64,000 bases of DNA from Microvirga lenta (lineage in GTDB: Bacteria; Pseudomonadota; Alphaproteobacteria; Rhizobiales; Beijerinckiaceae): contig NZ_JAJBBR010000004.1 of NCBI RefSeq assembly GCF_020532555.1, forward strand, positions 434,001 through 498,000, given 5' to 3'. This document shows positions 9,354 through 18,176 of the stretch, one piece after another (the stretch's first letter is position 1; each line of letters opens with the position of its first letter). The position numbers and the translations under genes were made by a program. The notes beneath the pieces are model-generated. The model searched no databases, was not told the DNA's origin, and was given only the letters and a program-made list of their open reading frames with translations.

Positions 9354-9859
9354 CAGGCCGGAACCGTCCACTCGTTCAACCGGGATTGCGCATTCCGGCC
9401 CAGTTCGTCCAGAACCTGCTTCTCCTCGGCGAAGAGGACGCGCTCCAGCGACAGAAGGTGGACCAGGCGGCCGTTCCGGTCGATCTCGGCCTCGACGCAG
9501 CCATTCAGGCTGTTCTCCGGCCTGACGGGGGAGAGCTGAGCTTCGCCGACATCGGTGACGTCGAGGACCCGATCGACGAGAAACGCCGCGGGGCCCGAAT
9601 CAGTCACCTTGTCGATCAGGATGAGGTGACGATAGAGATCCGCCTCGGTGGCTCCCTCGCGCCTCTGAAGACCGAAGAGAACGTCCAGCCGGACGACCGG
9701 AACCGCCGCGCCGCTCAGGTTGAAGAAGCCGGCCACGGGCCGGGGCAGGCCAGGCGGATGCCAGAGGCGCGGCAGCGGCAGAAGTTCCTTGACGGAATGC
9801 CTGCGCAGGGCGCAGGCGATGCCGCTCACATCGAAGAGTATGACCTGCAGGCTCGCCAT
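9353..9859 (-). CDS. cheW: CheW-like coupling protein (WspB-like), first gene of the chemosensory operon
   Basis: This 168-residue single-domain CheW starts directly in the SH3-like fold (LQVILFDVSGIACALR) and shows the typical AGFFNLSGAAVPVVRLD segment. It is the promoter-proximal gene of the operon cheW-cheR-cheW-mcp-cheA-cheB-kinase-REC/PAS. The 112-base gap to the cellulose TPR gene upstream (9860-9971) is large enough for a promoter, but readthrough from the bcs genes on the same strand is equally possible. Pairing of a short and a long CheW around cheR matches the Wsp gene set. Confidence 0.88.
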   Translation of the reverse strand: MASLQVILFDVSGIACALRRHSVKELLPLPRLWHPPGLPRPVAGFFNLSGAAVPVVRLDVLFGLQRREGATEADLYRHLILIDKVTDSGPAAFLVDRVLDVTDVGEAQLSPVRPENSLNGCVEAEIDRNGRLVHLLSLERVLFAEEKQVLDELGRNAQSRLNEWTVPA

Positions 9860-9971
9860 TGCTCACGTTCTGATCGGTTCGGCGGGGGGAGGGCTTGCGC
9901 CTCGTGCGGCGATATATTGGGCGCCGACGCGCGGCCTGCAATGTCCGGCAAGGCGGATCCCGGCCGTCGGG

Positions 9972-12098
9972 TCAGCGAGGGGGGCGCAGAGCGTCCTGGA
10001 CGGCGTTGAGCCCGACATTCGCCTCCTCGGAGAAGCCGGTACGCTGGACCGCGCGAAAGATCTGCTCGGCGTCCCGATAACGGCCAAGCTTGAGATAGGA
10101 CCACCCCTTGATCAGCATCAGGTCGTTCTGCTCGGCAACGATCCGCCCCCGCTCGTCGAGGGACAGGATGGCCTCCACGTAGCGTCCGTCCCGGTAGGCG
10201 GCGACGGCCCGTTGAGCCAGGATCGTCGCTTGGAGCTCAACCCGCCGCTCCGTCGTCTGCGGGGCGGCGGCTGCCGCGATGGCGGCGTGGGAGGTCAGGT
10301 CCTTGCGCAGATAGGCGAGGGTCTTGCCATAAGCCGCCTCTTCCCGGGTGCGGGCGCCGCCGTTCCGAAGGGCCTGATCGAAGGCGGCAACCGCTTCGAG
10401 GGGGCGGTTGATCTCCATGAGGCACCAGCCGAGGCTCAGCGCGGCATCGGCGGACAGGTTGCCGGGGCTGCGCGTGACGGCGCAGTTGCGCCTCGCGCCG
10501 GTCCTGACCTGAACGGGGGCGCTTGGTCGCGATACCGTCTCGTAAACGACGGCGGGTGCCGCCCGGCTTACGACGGGAGCTGCGCGTGATGCCCCTACGG
10601 ACACCTGCTCCACGGACCGAACCACGGCCTCCGGCGCCGTCTCGGGCGGGGGCGGAACGATGGGCTGCGGGACCGCCGCCGCCCGTCCCGGGTTCCGGCC
10701 TGCGGCAAGATCGGCGATGCGTTGGGAGCGGCCGCGCCACCGGGAAACGATGGCATTGAAGCCTGCACGGTCCCTCAGCCGCTGAGTGGCGAGAGCCAGG
10801 CCATAGGCCGAGGCCTCGTCATCGGCGTTCCAGCCCAGGGCGGTCCTGAACCATTGCCGGGCCGTCGGGATCTGTCCGGTATTGTACGAGTACCAGCCCA
10901 GGGCCTGAGCCCCGTCGGCATGGCGCTGCTGGGTGACCACGGGCACGATTCGCGTGACGACGGGAGGATCGAGACGCGGCGGAGGATCCTGGCTCAAAAG
11001 CGCCGTCGCGATATTGAGATAGGCCTTCATGGTGTCGGCGGACTTGTCCCGCCACTCATAGGCGAAGGCCTCGGCCTCCGTGAGCCGGTTGAGGGCGCGG
11101 AGGGACATGGCATAGCCCTCCGCCGCCTTGGGGCCGCCATTGCGGTCGAGGGCGGTCTTGAACCAGTCGAGGGCCTTCGCGGGATTGTCGTGGTGATAGT
11201 TGTACCACCCGAGCAGAAGCGCATTTCCCGCCCCGCTCTCATTCTCGGCGAGCCGCGCAACGACCGCGAGGTCCTCCGCGGTGGCAGTCTGTTTGCTGTC
11301 GGCCGAGGCGCGCTCGACCCGGCGGCGGGCGAGCTCGTCGCGAACGGCGCCGAAATCGTCCGTGCCCGCCCGCTCGAACCGCAGAAGATCCGTCACCTGC
11401 TCCTCGGGGAGGAGTTCCAGGGCCTTCTGGAGCGTGCCGAGGCGCTCGGCAGGATCGGTGCAGTTGGTGAGCAGGTAGGTGTAGACGTCCTTCGTCCGGC
11501 CCGGCTGGTCGGTCTTGGCGAAGGCCTCGGCGACACGCCAGAGGATATCGACATTGGCGCAGGTCAGCAGGCTCGGGGCATCGGTCGCGACGCTCAGGAC
11601 GGTCCGCCACTGCTCGCTGTCGGACGCATTGATCAGGCGTCGGCGCGATTCCGCGGTTTCGAGGGCCGTCAGCAAGTCCTGCGGCGGCTTCCATTGCGGA
11701 TCCGAGCCCTGGCGCTCGGCAATGGCGGCCCGCATCTCGGCAAGGCGGCCCTCCGTATAGAGGTTCCACAGCTGATCCAGCAGGGGATCCTTGGGAACGA
11801 CAGGTCCTGCGGAAAGCTGCGAGAGATCGCCGGGGGGCGTCCAATTGGGGTAGAGCGCGCGGAGACGGGCGATCTCCGCATCGACCCGGCGCGTATCGCC
11901 CTGCGATGCGAAATAGCGGAGCGCGGATTCATCGACCTGCGGCGTGGAACCTGCAGGAGGAGAACCTGGAGAGCTGCTTGCCGGGGCAGGTGCTGCCGGA
12001 TTGGGCGCCTGAGCATTGCCGTCGCCGAACTGCTGAGCGAAGGCCGCGAAGCCGAGGCCGACGACCGCAATCGCTATGGCACCACGAGCTAAAGGCAT
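9972..12098 (-). CDS. Periplasmic TPR protein of the cellulose operon (BcsK-like, no outer-membrane barrel)
   Basis: The 708-residue product begins with a signal peptide (about 1-21, ending AAFAQQ) and a Pro/Ala/Ser-rich segment. Repeated helical pairs follow through most of its length, including the Sel1/TPR-like LGWYSYNTGQ and SLGWCLMEINRP units. It replaces the usual BcsC at the end of the bcs operon, but the C-terminal beta-barrel domain of BcsC is absent: the protein ends in another TPR unit. Rhizobial type III cellulose operons carry a comparable TPR gene called bcsK, which I recall rather than verified. The ATG lies 10 bases inside the end of bcsZ. It probably interacts with the glucan or peptidoglycan in the periplasm. 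Confidence 0.75.
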   Translation of the reverse strand: MPLARGAIAIAVVGLGFAAFAQQFGDGNAQAPNPAAPAPASSSPGSPPAGSTPQVDESALRYFASQGDTRRVDAEIARLRALYPNWTPPGDLSQLSAGPVVPKDPLLDQLWNLYTEGRLAEMRAAIAERQGSDPQWKPPQDLLTALETAESRRRLINASDSEQWRTVLSVATDAPSLLTCANVDILWRVAEAFAKTDQPGRTKDVYTYLLTNCTDPAERLGTLQKALELLPEEQVTDLLRFERAGTDDFGAVRDELARRRVERASADSKQTATAEDLAVVARLAENESGAGNALLLGWYNYHHDNPAKALDWFKTALDRNGGPKAAEGYAMSLRALNRLTEAEAFAYEWRDKSADTMKAYLNIATALLSQDPPPRLDPPVVTRIVPVVTQQRHADGAQALGWYSYNTGQIPTARQWFRTALGWNADDEASAYGLALATQRLRDRAGFNAIVSRWRGRSQRIADLAAGRNPGRAAAVPQPIVPPPPETAPEAVVRSVEQVSVGASRAAPVVSRAAPAVVYETVSRPSAPVQVRTGARRNCAVTRSPGNLSADAALSLGWCLMEINRPLEAVAAFDQALRNGGARTREEAAYGKTLAYLRKDLTSHAAIAAAAAPQTTERRVELQATILAQRAVAAYRDGRYVEAILSLDERGRIVAEQNDLMLIKGWSYLKLGRYRDAEQIFRAVQRTGFSEEANVGLNAVQDALRPPR

Positions 12099-13183
12099 TG
12101 CGGATACTTTTCACCAATCAGCGACATCGACAACAGGTACAGGGTCGACGGGTAGTAGAGCTGTGGTTTGAACTCCTTGAGCGCTTGCGGAACGGGCGTT
12201 CCGTCGAGCGCACAGGACAGGACCGCGGACAGGGCGACATAGCCTTGGTCCGTCAATCTTTCCCTGACGGCACCCGTCAGGACATTGACGACGGCCACAC
12301 CTTCATTGTTCGCCGACCAGCGCTGATTGAGAGTTCTGAGCCACTCCACATTCGTCATTCCCGCCCTCAACAGGTAAAGCGGTATCCTTAACGAGTTGTA
12401 ACCAAACTCCGGCGGAAAGCCCTCTGCGGGCTGGGTTTGCAGCCTGTTGCGCACCGAAATCCAGTCGGCCGGGAGATTCGTCCTGCCGGACGTCGCCTGA
12501 CGGAGCAGCGAAAGGCCGCTTCGGGCAACGCCGGCCCAGTCGTATTCCGGCGCGAGAGCGGCCAGGGTCGGAAAGGCTTCGAAGATCCAGTAGGACAGGT
12601 TGATCACAGGTCCGTCGGTCCTGTCATCCTCGCCGAAGCCGCTGGACGCCGGGAGGAGAAGGGTCGATCCGCCGGTGCGAAGGAAGGCGTTCTTCCCGAT
12701 GGCCTTGGCGAGCTTCTGCGCGGCTGCCGTGTAGCGCGGCTCGTTCCAAAGCACCCCCGCCTTGGCAAGAGCGTAGGCGATCAGAATATCGCCGTCCGTG
12801 GCATTGTTCGGGTCCGACACCCGGGGCCGTGCCGAAGGATCCCATTTCCAGACGGAGAGGCCGTCGTCACGGATCAGGAACTCGGTCAGGGTGAAGGTCC
12901 AGATCTTCTCGAACGTTCGCCTGTCCCCGGCGGCGTAGGCGAGGAGCAGGCCGTAGCCCTGTCCCTCGCTGTGACTGATGTTGCCGTTCGCGTTGTCGAC
13001 GACGCGTCCGTTGTCCTCGACGAAACGGGAGCGATAAGCCTCCCAGTCGGAGGAGGAGACCGTTCCCGTCATCCTCAACTGCTCGATGGTTGCACCGTGC
13101 AGCGGCTGCATGGCCGCGGCCAGAACGAGAAACGCGGAGGCGAACCGAAGACGGCGAAACGAAGCATGAAGGAGACTCATCAT
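12089..13183 (-). CDS. bcsZ: Endo-beta-1,4-glucanase BcsZ, glycoside hydrolase family 8
   Basis: This periplasmic cellulase of the synthase operon trims or releases glucan chains and is needed for normal cellulose output in many bacteria. The 364-residue product has an N-terminal signal peptide (about 1-31) and a GH8 (alpha/alpha)6-barrel. The catalytic acid is most likely Glu73 in SHSEGQGYG. The conserved NNATDGDILIAYAL segment carries the sugar-binding Asp residues. The ATG at 13183 overlaps the bcsB stop as ATGA, which fixes the start; a longer upstream frame is a bcsB shadow. Length and motifs match the family. Confidence 0.93.
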   Translation of the reverse strand: MMSLLHASFRRLRFASAFLVLAAAMQPLHGATIEQLRMTGTVSSSDWEAYRSRFVEDNGRVVDNANGNISHSEGQGYGLLLAYAAGDRRTFEKIWTFTLTEFLIRDDGLSVWKWDPSARPRVSDPNNATDGDILIAYALAKAGVLWNEPRYTAAAQKLAKAIGKNAFLRTGGSTLLLPASSGFGEDDRTDGPVINLSYWIFEAFPTLAALAPEYDWAGVARSGLSLLRQATSGRTNLPADWISVRNRLQTQPAEGFPPEFGYNSLRIPLYLLRAGMTNVEWLRTLNQRWSANNEGVAVVNVLTGAVRERLTDQGYVALSAVLSCALDGTPVPQALKEFKPQLYYPSTLYLLSMSLIGEKYPQCL

Positions 13184-15813
13184 GAGCGGCGTCCGAGCCG
13201 GCTCAGGAGCACATAGGTCGCCGCTCCCAGGAGGGTGCAGCATGCCACCATGAGAAGAGCGTATTGAAGGATGTTGATGGACATCCAGTTCGCCGCGACG
13301 AGCCTCAGGTTCCAGAACGAGAGAGGCAGCGTCTGAACGAAGATGAAATCGTCGATCGGCTGGACCGCGAGCTTCTCCTCGCTCGGCTCGAGGGCCGCGG
13401 CGCGGCCAGCCACCTGGGACCAGAGCATCGGAGCCGCGAGCCGCGCCGTTTCCTGCGCGAGGGATTCCTCCGTTCGAGCCGTCACCAGGGTCCAGGTGCC
13501 TGCTCCCTCCGTCCGGTTCTGCGCCAGCAGCAGGGTGGAGCGCTGAGGCGGCTCGTAGGCGAGGCTGCCCTTGTCTTCCAGGCTCAGCGAGGCGAGGGAC
13601 AGGTTGAAGGTCCGCTCCATCCAGTCTTTGAACGAGGCGATGGTCTGCTGAATGATGCCGCGCCGCTGGATGCTTTCCGACCAACGCCTGCGGACTTCGT
13701 CCGTGGAGTTCATGTCGGACTGATCGAGCACCATCCGGCTCATGGTGGGGTCATATTGGGTGCTTGCAACCTGCAGACCCTGGCTCTCGCTGCGGCCCTC
13801 CGCGGCGCCGGACGGCGCCAGCCGACCCGGCGAGGGAGTCGACTGCCAGATCATCCTCAGATTTTCCGACACGTTGACCCGGTCGAGAAGGCCCGCGGGA
13901 AGCTGATCGATGGCGCCGACGAAGACCACGGACCGGTCGCTGAGCGACGCGGCATTGGCGAACTGCGCACGTACGGGAGCGCCCGAATCCCGCGCCATGC
14001 GGGCGAGGAGCGTGCCCGAGGCCGAATAGGTGAGGGGATCGGGACGCGCCAGCACGAAGGTGGCCGGGAAATCCCCATAGGGAAAACCGCCGGAGCTGAG
14101 CGCTGCGAGATCGGGCTCGCGTCCGATCCTGCCGAAATTGGGGATGTTGAGCGACGTGCTGTCGAAGAGAACGAACCGGTTCATCTCCGACAGGGTTTCG
14201 CCGGGAGCGCAGCGCTCATCCGCATCCGTCAGGAGCACGGCTTCCAGCGAGAGGTGGTTGATGCCCGCCTCGAAATTCCGCATCGGGACCCTGATCTCCT
14301 GCCGCCGGAAGACGCTTCCGCGCGAGGTGATCGTCATGGTCGAGGCGATCTTGCCGTTCACGTAGATGTCGAAGTGACTGCCGGGCTTGACCATCGATGT
14401 ATGGGCGGCATCGAGGGACAGGGTGGCTTCCCCGTAATCCGTCGCGTAGAAGTCCGACGGGAGATTGATCGCGAAGCGCGCCCGGAACCGCCGCCCCGAA
14501 AACTCCTGGGTGGGGATGCCCATATCCGCGAAGCGGATGGAGCGCCGGCCCAACGTGGTCGGCACCTCCGGCCAGTGCCAGCTCGCGGTATCGATCGTGG
14601 TGCGGTCCAGGACGCGTCCGTTGAAGGCCGCTCCTCCGACGATGTTGATCGCGGTGTCGAGGTCGTTCCAGGTCGGGCCCGTGACGACGAGGGACGGCAT
14701 GGAGGATGTGCCGTCCTGCATCATGATCGCGAGGGGCTGCACTGCCGCTGCTTCCGGCAGCGCGGCAACGAGGCTCCGCAGCTCGCCCGCCGTTCCCATG
14801 ACGACCTTGATCGTTCCGACAGGGGATGGGCCCGGATCGGCTTCGAATACCTGGATGACCGGATGGGCGTAGCGCCCGCGCAGGGCGACCATCTGAACCA
14901 GGCGAAGGAGCCGGTCGCGGATCTCGGGCCGGTAGATCTTGGGGGCGACCACACGGATCGTCGTCACGCCCTTCTGGTCGATTCCGACCGCAGGCAGATC
15001 TTCCAGGCTGCGGAGCGTCTTGGACGAACCTTCGAAGATGAGCTTGGTGGCTTCGGCGCTGATGTCGGTCCAGAGCTCGTAGGTGGCCCGGACGGTGCAG
15101 TCCGTCCGATGACGCTGGAGCGCTTCCAGCCGAATGATATTCTGGCCGCCGCGAAGGAGACCGGGGCGGATGGGCAGAACGATCTGCTGGAATCCCTGCG
15201 AGGAGGAGATCGGAACGTTGACGACCGCTTCCCCATTGATGATCGCCCTGAGGCGCGAGGCCTCGGGCATCACCACGACGGCATTCTGATAGGCGATGGC
15301 GATGCTCGCGCGGCTCGCGGCCTCATCCGGCGTGAGATGAAAGGCCCAGCTCCTGCTGTCGTTCTCCCCGTCGAGACGGATCATCTCGAAAGGCAGGAGG
15401 GGGCGCTCGAGGCGGGCCGTGTTGCGCGGAGCGGATGCCTGCGTGGTTGCCGGCGCCGTCTGGACTGCTCCCTGAGGACGGACGGCCGGCGGCGCCGGTC
15501 TCCCGGCCTGGGGCGGAGGAGATTGGCGCGTATCCTGAGGCGCGATGTCGAACGGAGCCGCGGGCGCGCTCGGAGCCGGCGCAGCCGGTCGCGGAACGGG
15601 CGGACGGGCCGGCGCGACGCCCCCCGGCTGCATGCTGAACGGCGCTGCGGCGGGGACTTCCTCCCGTGGCGGCGTGGCCGGTGCGGCGGGAGACGACACG
15701 GGCGGTGCCCCCGGCCGGGTGGGCGACATCGTGAAGGGGGCTGCCTGTGCGAAGGCCGGTCCGGCTCCCAAGAGGCCGAACATCGCCAGGAGGGGGATGA
15801 GGTGCGCACGCAT
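13180..15813 (-). CDS. bcsB: Cellulose synthase regulatory/periplasmic subunit BcsB
   Basis: BcsB is the periplasmic partner of BcsA that guides the nascent glucan and is anchored by one C-terminal helix. The 877-residue protein has a signal peptide (about 1-24) and a Pro/Ala-rich low-complexity stretch (about 25-125) with recurring PFxMxP-like units. Alternating carbohydrate-binding and flavodoxin-like segments follow, then a terminal transmembrane helix (about 845-868) followed by Arg residues. The ATG at 15813 is eight bases after the bcsA stop. The long Pro-rich N-terminal segment is larger than in enterobacterial BcsB and may be a spacer near the peptidoglycan. Confidence 0.92.
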   Translation of the reverse strand: MRAHLIPLLAMFGLLGAGPAFAQAAPFTMSPTRPGAPPVSSPAAPATPPREEVPAAAPFSMQPGGVAPARPPVPRPAAPAPSAPAAPFDIAPQDTRQSPPPQAGRPAPPAVRPQGAVQTAPATTQASAPRNTARLERPLLPFEMIRLDGENDSRSWAFHLTPDEAASRASIAIAYQNAVVVMPEASRLRAIINGEAVVNVPISSSQGFQQIVLPIRPGLLRGGQNIIRLEALQRHRTDCTVRATYELWTDISAEATKLIFEGSSKTLRSLEDLPAVGIDQKGVTTIRVVAPKIYRPEIRDRLLRLVQMVALRGRYAHPVIQVFEADPGPSPVGTIKVVMGTAGELRSLVAALPEAAAVQPLAIMMQDGTSSMPSLVVTGPTWNDLDTAINIVGGAAFNGRVLDRTTIDTASWHWPEVPTTLGRRSIRFADMGIPTQEFSGRRFRARFAINLPSDFYATDYGEATLSLDAAHTSMVKPGSHFDIYVNGKIASTMTITSRGSVFRRQEIRVPMRNFEAGINHLSLEAVLLTDADERCAPGETLSEMNRFVLFDSTSLNIPNFGRIGREPDLAALSSGGFPYGDFPATFVLARPDPLTYSASGTLLARMARDSGAPVRAQFANAASLSDRSVVFVGAIDQLPAGLLDRVNVSENLRMIWQSTPSPGRLAPSGAAEGRSESQGLQVASTQYDPTMSRMVLDQSDMNSTDEVRRRWSESIQRRGIIQQTIASFKDWMERTFNLSLASLSLEDKGSLAYEPPQRSTLLLAQNRTEGAGTWTLVTARTEESLAQETARLAAPMLWSQVAGRAAALEPSEEKLAVQPIDDFIFVQTLPLSFWNLRLVAANWMSINILQYALLMVACCTLLGAATYVLLSRLGRRS

Positions 15814-15821
15814 GGCGGAGC

Positions 15822-18005
15822 CTACTTGACCGCCGGAACGGGCGGGATCGAAGCGCCGAAGCGCTGCAACCCGGAGAGATAGGCGAGCCCTCTGCCGGTC
15901 TGATAGATCGACACCGTGAGGAACCAGAGCGTACCGCGGAGGATGCCGATATCCTGATGCCGGCGCTTCTGGAAATGGCTCCACTGATCCGCATTGGCGA
16001 AGGCCAGGTCCGCGATGAGCCGGTGATGCTCCGGCGTTTCGGTGAGGAAACGGCAGCCGATGAGAATTCCCTTCTCGTCGATGGTCATCTTGCGGACTTC
16101 CATCGGAAGCTGGTTGATCGGCAGGTCGGAGAGCGGCGTGAATTCAAGCGTGCCGAAGGCGCCGCGCTTGAGGCCCGGAAGGGCGGATTGCGAGAGGCGC
16201 AGGCTCGCTCCTCCGACCGACACGTCCCTGACGATGCCCTCGACGATCTTGTCGCCCATCACGAACTGGCAGGGGCGATCGACGACGACGCGGTGGCTCT
16301 GGCGCCGGGTGGCGCGTTCCGACACGACCCCGAGGGCGCAGCCGGCGATGATCAGATTCAGGAAGTTCCAGGCTCCGGTCACGAGCGTGACATCAGCCTT
16401 GTAGGGCTCGGCCCAGATCCGCACGACGGTCGCGACCACGCCGAGCAGCAGGATTCCGAAGACGATGAAGTAGGGCGCCCCCAGTTCGGACACGCGGTTC
16501 TGGTTCATGACCTCCGTCTTCGCCGTCACCTTGAAGGTGGGCTTGCGGGGATTGGCGATCACGGACAGGAGGGCCGGCAGCAGGTAGAAGGTCTGGATGT
16601 ACTCGTACAGATCTGAAATCCATGGCCAGCGGTAGCGGCCATAGAGATAGTTCTGCATCATGAAGTTCACCATCATGTAGGTGGACGTGTAGGCCAGGAA
16701 CTCGCCCCCCGAGGCCATGAAGATCTCGAGCGAAAAGAACAGGTAGCAGAGGGGAGAGACCAGGAAGCAGAACCGGGTGAAGGGAAAGAGCCAGAAGAAC
16801 GAGCTCGACATGTAGCAGAGGCGCTGCGAGATCCTCAGGCCGCGCTTCAGGGGCGGGAACCGGTAGCGCAGGATCTGCACCATCCCCTGGGCCCATCGGG
16901 ACCGCTGGCCGATGAAGCTCGCGAAGCTCTCCGGCTGCAGGCCGGCGATCAGCGGCTTGTCCACATAGATGCTTCGCCAGCCCCGCGAATGGAGTTCGAG
17001 CGCGGTTTCGCAGTCCTCCGTGATGCTGAGGCCGCTGAAGCCGTCGGTCTCCTGCAGGGCTTCACGCTTGAGAATGGCGGCGGATCCGCAGAAGAAGGAG
17101 GCGTTCCACTTGTCCAGGCCCCGTTGGATCACGCCGTAGAACATCTCGTTCTCGGACGGCATCGTCTGAAAGGTGCCCAGATTCCGCTCGAGAGGGTCAG
17201 GATTGATGAAGAAGTGGGGGGTCTGGACCAGAAAGAGGTCCTTCTCGGTGCTGAAATACCCGACCGTCTCCTCTAGGAAGCTTCGGGCGGGAGCATGGTC
17301 GGCATCGAAGACGGCGACCAGGTCGCCGGTGGAATTCTCGAGCCCGTTATTGAGGTTGCCTGCCTTCGCATGCTCGTTTCTGGCACGGGTGAGATAATTG
17401 ACCCCCAGCGACGCGCAGAGGGCCTGGAGCTCGGCGCGCCTCTCCCGTGCCTCCCTGGCAAGGGCCGGATTCGGCGATTCGCATTTCTCGTCGGTGCCGC
17501 CATCGTCCAGGAGCCACACGGTCAGCTTGTCCGGGGGATAGGCCATGCCCTTCGCGGCCGACAGGGTCGTGGCCAGGAGATGGGCGCTCTCGTTGTAGCT
17601 CGGAACGAAGACGTCGACGGTCGGCAGGTTGTCCCGGTCGAGAGGCGGTGCCGTCCGTGAGCCCAGGGGGCTGGAGACCACGAACAGGCTGAGGAACAGC
17701 ATCATCACGCTGTACATTTCGGCCATGTAGAGCAGGAAGGCCGGAATGTAGTTCGTGAACTCGGTGATCGGCGGCAGGGTGCTGGTGGTGCGCCAGAAGA
17801 CATAGCGCAGGACGATCGCCGTACCGAGGGCCAGCGCGATGAGGCGCCAGACGCCCTGAGCCCGGAAGAACTTCAACACGATCATGCTGGCAACGACCAC
17901 GAGGCCGGCAATGAGATGTGTCTGGAGGCTGATGGGAAGGGCGACGAGCAAGAAAATAAGCGCGGCCGCCACGGCCCAAAAGGCCAAGATAAGACCCTTT
18001 TGCAT
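15822..18005 (-). CDS. bcsA: Cellulose synthase catalytic subunit BcsA with PilZ domain (UDP-forming)
   Basis: This inner-membrane GT2 enzyme polymerises UDP-glucose into beta-1,4-glucan and threads it through its own channel. The 727-residue protein has N-terminal helices and a GT domain with the D,D,D,QxxRW signature (DADHAPA, the SITEDCE acid, QRSRWAQG). Several more membrane helices follow, then a PilZ domain (about 560-680). The PilZ carries both c-di-GMP motifs: RQSHR (RxxxR) and DVSVGG (D/NxSxxG). Activation by c-di-GMP is therefore expected. This matters because a Wsp-like array lies directly downstream and no cyclase gene is visible inside the bcs operon itself. Confidence 0.96.
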   Translation of the reverse strand: MQKGLILAFWAVAAALIFLLVALPISLQTHLIAGLVVVASMIVLKFFRAQGVWRLIALALGTAIVLRYVFWRTTSTLPPITEFTNYIPAFLLYMAEMYSVMMLFLSLFVVSSPLGSRTAPPLDRDNLPTVDVFVPSYNESAHLLATTLSAAKGMAYPPDKLTVWLLDDGGTDEKCESPNPALAREARERRAELQALCASLGVNYLTRARNEHAKAGNLNNGLENSTGDLVAVFDADHAPARSFLEETVGYFSTEKDLFLVQTPHFFINPDPLERNLGTFQTMPSENEMFYGVIQRGLDKWNASFFCGSAAILKREALQETDGFSGLSITEDCETALELHSRGWRSIYVDKPLIAGLQPESFASFIGQRSRWAQGMVQILRYRFPPLKRGLRISQRLCYMSSSFFWLFPFTRFCFLVSPLCYLFFSLEIFMASGGEFLAYTSTYMMVNFMMQNYLYGRYRWPWISDLYEYIQTFYLLPALLSVIANPRKPTFKVTAKTEVMNQNRVSELGAPYFIVFGILLLGVVATVVRIWAEPYKADVTLVTGAWNFLNLIIAGCALGVVSERATRRQSHRVVVDRPCQFVMGDKIVEGIVRDVSVGGASLRLSQSALPGLKRGAFGTLEFTPLSDLPINQLPMEVRKMTIDEKGILIGCRFLTETPEHHRLIADLAFANADQWSHFQKRRHQDIGILRGTLWFLTVSIYQTGRGLAYLSGLQRFGASIPPVPAVK

Positions 18006-18176
18006 CAGTCCAGGTTCTCGGTTGATGTTTCTCTAAGGCATGCGGTAGGCATAGAGCAGGACATAATGAGGATCTATTACTATCTCCTCGACTGTTCTGC
18101 TTCCAATTTACGCAGCTATAGTGAACGAAGTCTGCCTGGATGTGATACGTAATAAAATTGTGGACGATTTGGGGCG

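Noticed and set aside
13264-15882. 872-codon plus-strand frame opposite bcsB
   Set aside because: Antisense shadow of bcsB. Arg/Gly/Asp-rich, no recognisable domain or ribosome site.
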